A program made the translations under genes and the position numbers. A DNA stretch of 64,000 bases from Hymenobacter norwichensis DSM 15439 (GTDB taxonomy: Bacteria; Bacteroidota; Bacteroidia; Cytophagales; Hymenobacteraceae). The number at the start of each line of letters is the position of its first letter. Positions within the stretch are counted from its first letter, which is position 1. Of the stretch, positions 49,247-56,712 are shown one piece after another. The notes beneath the pieces were generated by a model that saw only the letters and a list, made by a program, of their open reading frames with translations, made no database searches and was not told the DNA's origin. The DNA is taken from contig NZ_ATVL01000012.1 in assembly GCF_000420705.1 (NCBI RefSeq), forward strand, positions 1 to 64,000. Reading direction: 5' to 3'.

Positions 49247-49477
49247 ATGAGAACGTATTGTGGAATAGAAGTACCACTAGGGTGGAAAGCAGGGGTGAAT
49301 GAGGTTTCCAATGGGGTGTATCAGGTGGAGCTTCGGGATGAATATGGTCGCTTGGCGGGTTGTACGGGCACTGATTTTAAAGAAGTATTGGAAACGTGCA
49401 TCCGGTATGCCCTGGAAATTTATGAGCACGTGAAAACCGAAAAGGAAACCAACAGCAATGCAAAAAGCCAGCGGTAG
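49247..49477 (+). CDS. Small hypothetical protein
   Basis: A 76-residue soluble protein (MRTYCGIEVPLGWKAGVNEV ... HVKTEKETNSNAKSQR). It has a beta-rich first half and a helical end (FKEVLETCIRYALEIYEHVK). It starts 35 bases after the methyltransferase and its end overlaps the next gene by 20 bases, consistent with a coupled operon. No known family was recognised. A frame running further upstream overlaps the methyltransferase and is not supported. Confidence 0.55.
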   Translation: MRTYCGIEVPLGWKAGVNEVSNGVYQVELRDEYGRLAGCTGTDFKEVLETCIRYALEIYEHVKTEKETNSNAKSQR

Positions 49478-50588
49478 TTTACCCTTCCACGGCCTGTTCG
49501 TGCTGGAGTTGGCCTCGGTGCTGGCGGGGCCGCAGGTAGGGCAGTTCTTTGCCGAGCTAGGGGCAGAGGTGCTGAAAGTGGAAGCCCCAGCCGGCGACGT
49601 CACCCGTTCCTGGCGCACTTCGGCTGAAGCGCCCGATACCACCGTTTCGGCGTATTTCAGCTGCGCCAATTGGGGCAAGCAGTCTGTAGTATTGGACCTG
49701 ACCACCGCCTCGGGCCGCGCCGAAGTGCACCGTCTCGCCACCCGTGCCGACATTGTGCTAACCAGCTACAAGCCCGGCGACGCCGAAAAGCTGGGTGTGG
49801 ATTACGCTACCCTATCGGCCCTCAACCCGCGGCTGCTCTACGGTCACCTCACCGGCTACGGCCCCGCTGCCCCCCGCGCCGGCTACGATGCCGTGCTGCA
49901 AGCTGAGGCCGGTTTCATGCATCTCAATGCCACGAACTCAACCGCAGAACCACAGAAAATGCCAGTAGCGCTAATCGACTTGCTGGCCGCGCATCAACTC
50001 AAAGAAGGCTTGCTAACCGCTCTGTACCGGCGCGAGAAAACCGGGCTGGGAGCTTTGGTGCAGGTGTCGTTGCTGGATAGTGCCCTGGCTTCGTTGGCCA
50101 ACCAAGCGGCTACGTTTCTGGTTACCGGCCACGACCCGCAGCCGCTGGGCTCCGGCCACCCCAGCATTGTGCCGTACGGCACCGTGTACCAGGCCGCCGA
50201 TGGCGTGCAGCTGCTCCTAGCTGTGGGCGCCGACCGACAGTTTCAGCAGCTGTGCGCTGTATTGGTCCGGCCGGAGTGGGCAGCAGAAGCGCGCTTTGCT
50301 ACCAATACCGCTCGTGTGACTAACCGTACCGAATTGGAGCAGCTGTTGCGCACCAGAATAGCTGAAGTTAGTGGCGTTATGCTGTTGCAAGAGTTAGAGC
50401 TGCGCGCTGTACCTGCCGGGGCCGTGCGCACGGTAGGGGAGGCTTTCCGTCACGAATCGGCGCAGGAAATGTTGCTGCCTGCTACCACCGAGTTTCCGCA
50501 TGCCGGCTTGCGGACGGTAGCTTTCCGCAGCAACCAATGGCCAACAGTCGAGCAACTTTCCGCGCCACCTGCGCTGGAAAGGCCGTAG
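49458..50588 (+). CDS. CaiB/BaiF family CoA-transferase
   Basis: A 376-residue class III CoA-transferase. The opening block VLELASVLAGPQVGQFFAEL, then GAEVLKVEAPAGDVTRSW, is the family signature. CANWGKQSVVLDLTTASGR follows, and the catalytic-side segment GYDAVLQAEAGFMHLNATN and ALIDLLAAHQLKEGLL are also present. These enzymes move CoA between acyl groups in carnitine, oxalate or bile-acid type routes; substrate is unknown. It overlaps the small upstream gene by 20 bases. Confidence 0.9.
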   Translation: MQKASGSLPFHGLFVLELASVLAGPQVGQFFAELGAEVLKVEAPAGDVTRSWRTSAEAPDTTVSAYFSCANWGKQSVVLDLTTASGRAEVHRLATRADIVLTSYKPGDAEKLGVDYATLSALNPRLLYGHLTGYGPAAPRAGYDAVLQAEAGFMHLNATNSTAEPQKMPVALIDLLAAHQLKEGLLTALYRREKTGLGALVQVSLLDSALASLANQAATFLVTGHDPQPLGSGHPSIVPYGTVYQAADGVQLLLAVGADRQFQQLCAVLVRPEWAAEARFATNTARVTNRTELEQLLRTRIAEVSGVMLLQELELRAVPAGAVRTVGEAFRHESAQEMLLPATTEFPHAGLRTVAFRSNQWPTVEQLSAPPALERP

Positions 50589-50710
50589 CTATGCGTATGC
50601 AACGGCAACTGTTGAGTTGCTACTTTGCGTAAGTAAAAGCACTTTCCCAAGCTGAATTGCTTGTATTCACTGTGTGCCAGCTAGCGCCTGGTGCGTCAAC
50701 CTTCTTCTGC

Positions 50711-51529
50711 ATGGCTAAAAAGAAAACTGCTCCCACTCCCGTCACCACTCAAACCGACGACGGTACGCCTGGGGCCCCGCAACCCACGGGTACTTCTGGC
50801 TCGACCAACACTGATAATGCTGCGCCCAATGCTGCCGGTGCGCCCGCCGATGCCCCTGCCGACCGCCTCGACCAGATTTTCGATGGCCTCAAGCAGAAGT
50901 CCTCGGCCAAACAGGCCATCTACCGCAACACCATGTCCACGTTCGACTTGTTGCGCAAGGTGACGCAGGAGCTAGTAGTGGAGCTGAGCCGCAAAATCAC
51001 GCCCGTTGATTCCACGGTTATCATCGAATACCGGCCCGTCAACGACATGGAGTTTCACATCCGGTTTTCCGGCGACCTATTGGTGTTCGTTATGCACTCC
51101 AACATCGTCACCTTCCCCGACGACTATGGCCCGATGCCCACCAAATACGTGGAGGATGATTTCCGGCGGCGGTTTTTCGGGCATATTATGGCCTACAACT
51201 TCATGGCCGATAGCATCAAGTATCAGCGCTTCAACGACCCTGGCTACCTAGTAGGCCGCCTGCTCATCAACATCGACAACCATTACTTCCTAGAAGGCGT
51301 GCAGCAGTTGGAGCTACCCGACAACGACATGTCGGACAACAAGGTGACGGCTGATGGCATGAAGCTGTTCGTAGAAAGCGCCATGATTGCCGCCGTCAAC
51401 AACGACCTCATTGCCCCACCGCTCGACGATATCCAGAAAATATCGGTGAAGCAGAAGCTGGAAAACCAGCAAGTCAGCCGCCCCAGCAAAGTAGGCTTCA
51501 GCTTCTCTCACGAGCAGGTTGTCCACTGA
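50711..51529 (+). CDS. Conserved hypothetical protein with low-complexity N-terminus
   Basis: A 272-residue soluble protein. Residues 1-52 are rich in Thr, Pro, Ala and Gly (TQTDDGTPGAPQPTGTSG). The remainder is folded and well-ordered in look: LDQIFDGLKQKSSAKQAIYR, FDLLRKVTQELVVELSRK, IIEYRPVNDMEFHIRFSGD and RRRFFGHIMAYNFMADSIKY. I do not recognise the family. Start set at 50711 (MAKKK) from the lysine-rich N-terminus; a frame 18 codons longer exists. A large palindrome follows its stop. Confidence 0.8.
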   Translation: MAKKKTAPTPVTTQTDDGTPGAPQPTGTSGSTNTDNAAPNAAGAPADAPADRLDQIFDGLKQKSSAKQAIYRNTMSTFDLLRKVTQELVVELSRKITPVDSTVIIEYRPVNDMEFHIRFSGDLLVFVMHSNIVTFPDDYGPMPTKYVEDDFRRRFFGHIMAYNFMADSIKYQRFNDPGYLVGRLLINIDNHYFLEGVQQLELPDNDMSDNKVTADGMKLFVESAMIAAVNNDLIAPPLDDIQKISVKQKLENQQVSRPSKVGFSFSHEQVVH

Positions 51530-51550
51530 TTAATAACCCAAAACAACAAG

Positions 51551-51653
51551 AACGTCATGCAGAGGCGCCGTCGAAGCATCTCGCCTGCTGATGCTAGGTT
51601 AGTAATCCTAGTTCAACACGCGAGATGCTTCGGCGGCGCCTCTGCATGACGTT
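51551..51653. repeat. Large palindrome, 34-bp arms, gtcat type
   Basis: Bases 51551-51584 and 51620-51653 are inverted copies with one mismatch in 34. The arms read aacgtcatgcagaggcgccg and so on. The 35-base centre holds a further hairpin (ctagg ... cctag). It lies between convergent genes and may act as a terminator, but no T-run follows. Similar elements are at 39151 and, decayed, 23302. Confidence 0.75.
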
Positions 51654-51671
51654 TGGAGTTATAGTAAGAGA

Positions 51672-52649
51672 CTACCTTCTCAAATACCCGACCTTCTCGC
51701 GCACTTTGTTTAGTACCTCCGTGCCGTATGCTTGGGCTCTGCGGGCACCTTCGGCGAGGCGGGCGTCCACTTCGGGTAGGTTGTTCATATAGAAGGTAAA
51801 CTGCTCCCGCTCAGTGGCGAAACGCTGCTTGATTAGCTCGAACAAAGCCTGCTTGGCGTGGCCATAGCCGTAGCCGCCAGCTAAGTATCGGGTGCGCATG
51901 TCGGCGGTTTCGGCGGGCGTGGCCAGCAACGAGTACAGCTTGAAGGTGGTGTCAGTATCGGGGTTCTTTGGCTCCTCCAGCGGCGTGCTGTCTGATACGA
52001 TCAGCTTGATGTTTTTGAGCAGCGCTTTGTCGTCCAGAAAGATGTCGATTATGTTGCCGTAGCTCTTGCTCATCTTCTGCCCATCGAGACCCGGAATGGT
52101 CTGGATTTGCTCGTCCACCTTCACTTGGGGCAGCACGAAGGTTTCGCCGTAGCGATTGTTGAAGGTGCTGGCAATGTCGCGGGTGATTTCCAGATGCTGA
52201 ATCTGGTCTTTACCCACCGGCACGAAATCAGCATCATAGAGCAGAATATCGGCTGCCATCAGCACCGGATACGTGAATAGCCCGGCATTCACGTCCGACA
52301 GCTTGTCGGATTTATCCTTGAACGAGTGGGCATTGGCCAGCATCGGATACGGCGCAAAGCACGAGAGGTACCAGGCCAACTCCGTCACCTGCGGCACATC
52401 GGATTGCCGGTAGAACAGGTTCTTCTCGGTATCGAAGCCGCAAGCCAGCCACGCGGCCGCCACAGCGTAGGTGTTCTGGCGTAGCACTTCGGCGTCGCGC
52501 ACGGTGGTCAGAGAGTGCAAATCGGCAATAAAAAGCAGCGACTGGTTGGTGCTGCTTTTCGATAGCTCAATGGCAGGTAAGATGGCGCCGAGCAGGTTGC
52601 CCAAATGGGGACGGCCAGTGCTTTGAATGCCGGTCAGGATGCGGGACAT
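51672..52649 (-). CDS. trpS: Tryptophanyl-tRNA synthetase
   Basis: A 325-residue class I synthetase. The HIGH-type motif is TGRPHLGNLLGAILP near residue 11-18, followed by SLLFIADLHSLTT. KMSKS appears as GQKMSKSYGN. The tryptophan-pocket segment VPVGKDQIQHLEITRDIA is present. Family length is normal. It is the last gene of a three-gene set on the minus strand: the hypothetical gene upstream ends six bases before its start, with the queuosine precursor transporter gene before that. Confidence 0.96.
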   Translation of the reverse strand: MSRILTGIQSTGRPHLGNLLGAILPAIELSKSSTNQSLLFIADLHSLTTVRDAEVLRQNTYAVAAAWLACGFDTEKNLFYRQSDVPQVTELAWYLSCFAPYPMLANAHSFKDKSDKLSDVNAGLFTYPVLMAADILLYDADFVPVGKDQIQHLEITRDIASTFNNRYGETFVLPQVKVDEQIQTIPGLDGQKMSKSYGNIIDIFLDDKALLKNIKLIVSDSTPLEEPKNPDTDTTFKLYSLLATPAETADMRTRYLAGGYGYGHAKQALFELIKQRFATEREQFTFYMNNLPEVDARLAEGARRAQAYGTEVLNKVREKVGYLRR

Positions 52650-52655
52650 GAAAAG

Positions 52656-53381
52656 TTAGTTCTTGGTTTTAAGTTTAGCGCCAGCATTATAAGCTCGCAC
52701 TACGGCTGGAAGCGTAACCTGCGTGATTTTGCCGGTTTCAATGCGCCTCTGCAATTCAGTATCTTCAGAGAAAAAGGCCGTGGTAGCTCCTACGGATGGC
52801 ATGATAAGTTTTTCTTGTTCTGAAGTAAATAATCCGGGCCGGGGGCCGGGAGTATAAGGAACAAGAGGCTGTCCAGTTCCAGCTCGCAGAAGTAGTATGT
52901 AGGTGCGCTGGTACTGTCTGCCTCCGCCTACAAACGTCATGGGGGAGCCGGCTGCCATAGAGGCTGCAGCTAGAGCAACCGGAATGATATAGTCTCCTGG
53001 ATTACCACCTACGTAGCCCTCATATTCATACCGAAATAGCTGCACCCGGCCAGTGGTATCAACTACTTCTACAAAATCGTTGTCTATTGGAATACCGCCT
53101 TTGTCATCTGGGGCAACAAAATTGCCTCCTACGGTATACGACCGACGGCCAATGGTGCAATGCTTCACCTGGCTAGGCTCGAACTCCTGATCTGCCTGCT
53201 TCATGGTGTGGTAGACTAGAATAGTCGGTGACTGCGCAGTAGCTAGGCGCAGTTGAAACATACCATTCAGCTGCCGCCCGTCTTGCAACAGGCAGCTGCC
53301 TTTTATATACTGTGCAAAAGCGCTTTTCTGGCTAAGTAAGCCAATGGTTGCTGTTATAAATAAAGTATAAACCAGACGCAT
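52656..53381 (-). CDS. Secreted hypothetical protein
   Basis: A 241-residue protein with a signal peptide (MRLVYTLFITATIGLLSQ ... AFAQ). The mature part begins YIKGSCLLQDGRQLNGMF, with further strands (LFRYEYEGYVGGNPGDYIIP) and a glycine/alanine-rich hydrophobic stretch ALAAASMAAGSPMTFVGGG. No known family. It is less GC-rich than its neighbours, and ends six bases before trpS. Confidence 0.7.
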   Translation of the reverse strand: MRLVYTLFITATIGLLSQKSAFAQYIKGSCLLQDGRQLNGMFQLRLATAQSPTILVYHTMKQADQEFEPSQVKHCTIGRRSYTVGGNFVAPDDKGGIPIDNDFVEVVDTTGRVQLFRYEYEGYVGGNPGDYIIPVALAAASMAAGSPMTFVGGGRQYQRTYILLLRAGTGQPLVPYTPGPRPGLFTSEQEKLIMPSVGATTAFFSEDTELQRRIETGKITQVTLPAVVRAYNAGAKLKTKN

Positions 53382-53399
53382 AAAATAGGGGAGGGTTAG

Positions 53400-54146
53400 T
53401 TATACACTCACATCAGCACTAGCTTCTTGTTGTAGCTCTGTGGTTATTTCCTCGCCTAAGTATCGGTCGATAAGGAAATGAGCTAGGTAGAGAACTGGCG
53501 TCAGCAGAATAGCAGCAGCGAATTTATACCAGTAATTGGTGTTAGCTACGCTTAGCACTTGGTCCATTGTCCAGTTGCCGAACAGGTAGAACGCTACGTA
53601 CAGCACTACAAACGAATCGACGAGTTGTGACACCAGCGTGGAGCCGGTGGCGCGCAGCCACACGTAGCGGCCCTTAGTGGCGCGCCGGAGCGCCTGAAAC
53701 ACCGTGGCATCCAGCACCTGCCCAATACCAAACGCCGTAATGGAACCAGCAATAATGCCCAGCCCCTGCCGGAAGATGCTTTGGTAGGCGAAGTCGATAT
53801 TAAAGGGCCGGCCCTGCGCATCAGTCTTGTTGACGTCCAGCCAAAAGGCCGCCGGCGGCAGCTTGGTGGTAGCGTAAATTACCAGGAAGGCAAACAGAAT
53901 CAGAACCACCGTGAGGTAGCTGATGCGCAACACGCCGGCTCTGCCAAAGTATTCGTTGATGATGTCGGTAGTCACAAACACCACCGGCCATATCAGCACC
54001 CCGGCCGTCAGGTTGCCAGGCAGTCCCATCAAGGCATCCACCGAGAATATCTTGACGCCAATAATTTCCGCGAGCAGCGCATTCACGATAAAAATGCCGC
54101 TGAGTACTAGGTAAAGCTGCTGTTTCTTATGAGACATGCTCATCAA
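53400..54146 (-). CDS. Queuosine precursor transporter (YhhQ family)
   Basis: A 248-residue membrane protein with about six helices. Signature segments are NALLAEIIGVKIFSVDALMG, GVLIWPVVFVTTDIINEYFG and STLVSQLVDSFVVLYVAFYLF, all typical of YhhQ/DUF165, which imports preQ0 or preQ1 for queuosine-modified tRNA. A loop insertion at about 85-110 (WLDVNKTDAQGRPFNIDFAY) is common in Bacteroidota. The gene is 18 bases upstream of the secreted hypothetical gene and trpS. Confidence 0.92.
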   Translation of the reverse strand: MMSMSHKKQQLYLVLSGIFIVNALLAEIIGVKIFSVDALMGLPGNLTAGVLIWPVVFVTTDIINEYFGRAGVLRISYLTVVLILFAFLVIYATTKLPPAAFWLDVNKTDAQGRPFNIDFAYQSIFRQGLGIIAGSITAFGIGQVLDATVFQALRRATKGRYVWLRATGSTLVSQLVDSFVVLYVAFYLFGNWTMDQVLSVANTNYWYKFAAAILLTPVLYLAHFLIDRYLGEEITTELQQEASADVSV

Positions 54147-54204
54147 TTAAATGAGTATAAGCGTCACAGAGCGCGGCGCAGCCCGACGGTTAGAAAAGGT
54201 TGTT

Positions 54205-55116
54205 TCACACGCTCACCGTCAGGCCTTCCACCGCCAAATCGGTCCACTCGAACATGGTTTGGGCTTCGGTAAGCAGGGGCTGTAAGTCGCGGTAGCGGCT
54301 GGAGAAATGGCCGATGAGCAGGCGCTGCACCTGGGCACGGCGGGCAAGCAGCCCCGCCTGGCGGGCCGTGGAATGATGCGTGGTAGCGGCACGGTCGCGC
54401 ATTTCCTCCAGGAAAGTGGCTTCGTGGTACAGCAAGTCTACGCCGCGCACCAAGTCGGCGAGGCTTTCAGTGTAGAGTGTGTCGGAGCAGTAAGCGTAGC
54501 TGCGTGGCGGGCGGGGCTCGGTGGTCACGTCGAGGTTGCGGACCAGTATGTTGCCTTGTTCGTCGAGTACGTCTTCGCCGAGAGTAAGGCCAGTAAGCTG
54601 GGCAGGCGTGAGGTTGGCGGGCAGCTTTTCCTTTACCAGCGGCCGGCGCCGGGGTTGCTCCCGAAACAGGTAACCGCAGCACGGAATCCGGTGGCGCATG
54701 GGCAGCGTGTGCACCGTTACGTGCCGATCTTCATACACCTGCACGTGCTGCGTGGTATCAACGGCCGTGAAGTTCAGCTCGAAGCACAGCTGCGTAAACG
54801 AATGCCGAAATTGCATAGTCAGCACCTCATCGAGGCCAGCTGGCCCGAAAATATTCAGCGGCTCGGTACGGCCGTTGAGGTGCATGGTGCCCAGCAACCC
54901 AAACAGCCCGAAATAATGGTCGCCGTGCAGGTGGGAGATGAAAATAGTACCGATGCGCTGGTGCCGCAGCTTGTGTTCCATGAGGCGGCGCTGGGTGCCT
55001 TCCCCGCAGTCAATCAGGTACTGCGCGTTGCCCACAGTCAGGACTTGCGCCGTGTGGTGCCGGTCGAGAAATGGCGTGGCCGACGCGCTACCCAGAATTT
55101 TCAGCTCGAACTCCAA
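54205..55116 (-). CDS. rnz: Ribonuclease Z
   Basis: A 303-residue metallo-beta-lactamase-fold endonuclease that trims the 3' end of tRNA precursors. The zinc site is SHLHGDHYFGLFGLLGT (H62, H64, D66, H67), preceded by YLIDCGEGTQRRLM. Further ligands are in LPMRHRIPCCGYLF, AYCSDTLY and LLYHEATFL, and GHFSSRY near 270. Length and motifs match bacterial RNase Z. It is separated from the STAS gene upstream by a repeat-rich spacer. Confidence 0.95.
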   Translation of the reverse strand: MEFELKILGSASATPFLDRHHTAQVLTVGNAQYLIDCGEGTQRRLMEHKLRHQRIGTIFISHLHGDHYFGLFGLLGTMHLNGRTEPLNIFGPAGLDEVLTMQFRHSFTQLCFELNFTAVDTTQHVQVYEDRHVTVHTLPMRHRIPCCGYLFREQPRRRPLVKEKLPANLTPAQLTGLTLGEDVLDEQGNILVRNLDVTTEPRPPRSYAYCSDTLYTESLADLVRGVDLLYHEATFLEEMRDRAATTHHSTARQAGLLARRAQVQRLLIGHFSSRYRDLQPLLTEAQTMFEWTDLAVEGLTVSV

Positions 55117-55120
55117 ACTA

Positions 55121-55280
55121 CAAGCTATTAGCTGACAGCTGCTGGCTGCTGGCCTTTTGTTGATGATATAAAAAAGGGCACCGAAGCCAGCATGCCCTCA
55201 AACAACGCAAAAAGAAAAAGCTGCTGGCTGGTAGCTGTCAGCATGAAGACTAACAGCTAACAGCCAACAGCTAACAGCTA
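55121..55280. repeat. Simple-repeat spacer with embedded terminator
   Basis: The spacer is built of agctg/cagct units: ctgacagct (55132) inverted with agctgtcag (55233), and a run of taacagc/caacagc units at 55251-55280. In the middle, gggca (55176-55180) pairs with tgccc (55193-55197), followed on the minus strand by tttttt, which would terminate the STAS gene. Confidence 0.6.
55168..55199 (-). terminator. Terminator of the STAS gene
   Basis: On the minus strand gagggcatgctggcttcggt is followed by gcccttttttat, a short stem with a six-T run, inside the repeat-rich spacer. Confidence 0.5.
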
Positions 55281-55289
55281 CTACGAAAG

Positions 55290-55664
55290 CTATTCTTTGC
55301 TGGTCAGGTCCCGCTCGATGGCGTGCAGGAAAATCCGGTCAATGCCTTCTTCCACGGTGGGCAGAATGTGCAACACCGACTCCAGTTTGCTGATGGTGAT
55401 AAGCTTCATTACGTGGTCCTGCAAACCGGTCAGTACCAACAAACCACCCGTAGAGTTGCACAAGCGGTTGGCAATCAGGATAGAGCTAAGCCCCGACGAA
55501 TCGGTGTATTTTACGTTGGTCAGGTCCAGAATCAGATTATTGATTCCTTCGGCATTCAGCTTTACAAATTCCGATTTCAGATCGGGCGCTACGGTGGTAT
55601 CGAGCTTCTTCTCGTCAATCGTGATTATGGTGTAGGTTTCCTTTTTATCAATCGAGTACTTCAT
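55290..55664 (-). CDS. STAS-domain anti-anti-sigma-like protein
   Basis: A 124-residue STAS protein: YSIDKKETYTIITIDEKKLD at the start, then the phosphorylatable loop YTDSSGLSSILIANRL near residue 57, and ITISKLESVLHILPTVEEGI. The Ser in DSSG is the site used in anti-sigma antagonists. No partner kinase lies nearby. Start set at 55664, with a -7 box 31 bases upstream; a longer frame is not needed. Confidence 0.9.
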   Translation of the reverse strand: MKYSIDKKETYTIITIDEKKLDTTVAPDLKSEFVKLNAEGINNLILDLTNVKYTDSSGLSSILIANRLCNSTGGLLVLTGLQDHVMKLITISKLESVLHILPTVEEGIDRIFLHAIERDLTSKE

Positions 55665-55694
55665 GCCGTCGGTGGTTCGGGGTTTAGGGAGTTG

Positions 55695-55702
55695 CGAAGG
55701 TA
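55695..55702 (-). promoter_or_regulatory. -7 box TACCTTCG for the STAS gene
   Basis: On the minus strand TACCTTCG matches TAnnTTYG, 31 bases before the start at 55664. Confidence 0.45.
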
Positions 55703-55764
55703 ACAAAAAAATGTTCGTTGGCCCTGTGTTTGGGTCCCAACATCAGTGACTTTAGAAGGCCGCT

Positions 55765-56592
55765 TCAACGGCTGGAATTGCCCTTGAAACCGAACGTAAG
55801 AGTGCTCCAGGTGCTTTGCCAATCTGCATCGGGCAGGCGGGCGGGCACCATGCGCACAGTACTGAGCATGTACTGCCCGGCGGTATTTAAACGAAACAGC
55901 ACACGGCCGTTTTGGTTGCTGTAAAGCTTGGTAATTTTTACAGGTTGATTAGGACTACGCTGCCACACCTGTACGAGTTGCCCGGCTTTGGGCTGCCCAT
56001 CAGCCAGCACCCGCACCGTAAGGGAGTTGCCGGGGCGTAGCGCATACGGATTTTGCTCGGGTACCAGGTCTAGAGGTAAGCCCACGGGCCGGCTCCAAGC
56101 GCGAGACGTGTCGGCGGAGGTGTAAGGGCCTACCTGCACCAGCGTTTTGGCGCAGCGGCTGTACGCTTCGCGGCCTGGCTTACCGAGGGCCTGGCTTTGC
56201 TGGCGTTGCAGCAGAATGTAATCGAGGCCTTCTTCCTTGAGGTAGGTGTTGAATTTCTCGGCCTCTAGTGTGATAGTCGCATTGTTGGTGGCCAACGCTA
56301 CCATGTGAGTGCCCGGCTGGCTGAACGTTACAGTTGGGTGCAGTGTGTCGGCGGCGGTAGCGGTGGCGCGCAGGTCGTGAGCACCCGTCGGGGCATAGTG
56401 CACAAAACGGGTAATACGGTTGCTTTTACCGGCCCACCGCTCACCCGTGAAGTTTTCACCCACGAAAAGCCGAAGGTTAACCGTGGTGCCGGGCGTAACA
56501 AAGAACTGCGGTGGCAACAGCCAGAATTCGTGCGCCGTTACGGTAAAAGCAACGGCCGTAAGCAGCAAAGCAGGAAGGTACTTCTTGGGCAA
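55765..56592 (-). CDS. DUF4198 exported protein
   Basis: A protein of about 275 residues with an N-terminal signal peptide (KKYLPALLLTAVAFTVTA) followed by HEFWLLPPQFFVTPGTTVNL, the DUF4198 hallmark. Later segments include LRLFVGENFTGERW and EQNPYALRPGNSLTVRVLADG with a beta-sandwich look. The reading frame extends back to an ATG at 56688, but that ATG lies within a terminator hairpin, so I use the TTG at 56592; this start is an inference. DUF4198 proteins are often linked to metal (nickel or cobalt) uptake or are of unknown role. Confidence 0.8.
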   Translation of the reverse strand: MPKKYLPALLLTAVAFTVTAHEFWLLPPQFFVTPGTTVNLRLFVGENFTGERWAGKSNRITRFVHYAPTGAHDLRATATAADTLHPTVTFSQPGTHMVALATNNATITLEAEKFNTYLKEEGLDYILLQRQQSQALGKPGREAYSRCAKTLVQVGPYTSADTSRAWSRPVGLPLDLVPEQNPYALRPGNSLTVRVLADGQPKAGQLVQVWQRSPNQPVKITKLYSNQNGRVLFRLNTAGQYMLSTVRMVPARLPDADWQSTWSTLTFGFKGNSSR

Positions 56593-56650
56593 AACGAGCA
56601 GTGGTAATAAATTCAGAAACGCAACGCTTTGAGTTGCTTTATAAACGAAA

Positions 56651-56698
56651 CCACTATCAAGCGGAGGCGCAACACGGCACGTCTCCACTTGATAGTGG
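56651..56698 (-). terminator. Terminator of the glycogen synthase gene
   Basis: A 16-bp stem, ccactatcaagcggag (56651-56666) with ctccacttgatagtgg (56683-56698), one wobble, is followed on the minus strand by tttcgttt. It lies just beyond the glycogen synthase stop. Confidence 0.75.
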
Positions 56699-56712
56699 CT
56701 GTGGAAGGATGA

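Noticed and set aside
56593..56688. N-terminal extension of the DUF4198 gene to an ATG
   Set aside because: That ATG lies inside the hairpin terminator of the glycogen synthase gene; translation from there is unlikely.
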